A DNA stretch of 5,133 nt from Methylobacterium sp. Lineage in GTDB: Bacteria; Pseudomonadota; Alphaproteobacteria; Rhizobiales; Beijerinckiaceae. The translations under genes were made by a program, and so were the position numbers. This document shows, one piece after another, positions 5,117 to 5,133 of this stretch (position 1 is its first letter; the number at the start of each line of letters is the position of its first letter). The DNA lies in the NCBI GenBank assembly GCA_020252865.1, contig JADCCH010000121.1, positions 1 to 5,133 of the forward strand, given 5' to 3'. Under the pieces are notes generated by a model, which saw only the letters and a list, made by a program, of their open reading frames with translations, did no database searches and was not told the origin of the DNA.

Positions 5117-5133
5117 ATGCCCACACGCCGCAC
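5117..5133 (+). CDS. start of a downstream gene, possible exported protein (partial)
   Basis: Only the first codons (MPTRR and part of a sixth) lie in the window. They nearly repeat the start of the broken gene at 4376: CCATGCCC-R-CACGCCGCA is shared apart from one base. The twin arginines suggest a Tat or Sec signal peptide and perhaps a paralog of the broken gene. No strong ribosome binding site is visible. The product cannot be named from this fragment. Confidence 0.4.

Overview
The window reads as a piece of a GC-rich alphaproteobacterial chromosome. Hand counts give about 60-65% G+C in the etf genes. The order cobalamin adenosyltransferase, etfB, etfA, 3-hydroxybutyryl-CoA dehydrogenase is, as far as I recall, common in that class. 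The exact order or family cannot be fixed from the sequence alone.

Region 1 (2-3497) is ordinary housekeeping metabolism, all on the + strand. It opens with the C-terminal 170 residues of a PduO-type ATP:cob(I)alamin adenosyltransferase. A 229-bp intergenic space follows, holding a perfect 10-bp palindrome, a second inverted repeat and a potentially foldable leader. Next come etfB and etfA, 1 bp apart, encoding the two subunits of electron transfer flavoprotein. A clear intrinsic terminator closes etfBA. A 3-hydroxybutyryl-CoA dehydrogenase gene (hbd) then begins with its own candidate promoter. Together these genes fit short-chain acyl-CoA oxidation: ETF carries electrons from acyl-CoA dehydrogenases, Hbd does the NAD-linked step, and the adenosyltransferase makes the B12 coenzyme used by acyl-CoA mutases.

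Region 2 (about 3498-4350) is accessory. Directly after the hbd stop, G+C falls to about 30-37% in its later half. It holds one gene for an unrecognised 265-residue protein with an N-terminal glycine-zipper hydrophobic segment. It looks horizontally acquired. A defence-type role is possible but not shown.

Region 3 (4376-5133) is a disturbed, repeat-rich stretch. A good ribosome binding site leads into a Tat/Sec-type signal peptide that stops at a TGA right after its Ala-X-Ala site. The frame then runs on for 18 codons to a TAA, next to an inverted pair of 40-bp palindromic repeats. After them comes a 96-residue GIY-YIG nuclease-like gene, and then a second inverted pair of the same repeat family. 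The window ends in what looks like the start of another gene (MPTRR...), whose first bases nearly repeat the start of the broken signal-peptide gene. The symmetric repeat pair - nuclease - repeat pair layout is the most notable structure here. It resembles a REPIN/RAYT arrangement but with a GIY-YIG protein in place of the transposase.

I saw no tRNA, rRNA, CRISPR array or complete insertion sequence. I found no convincing gene on the minus strand.
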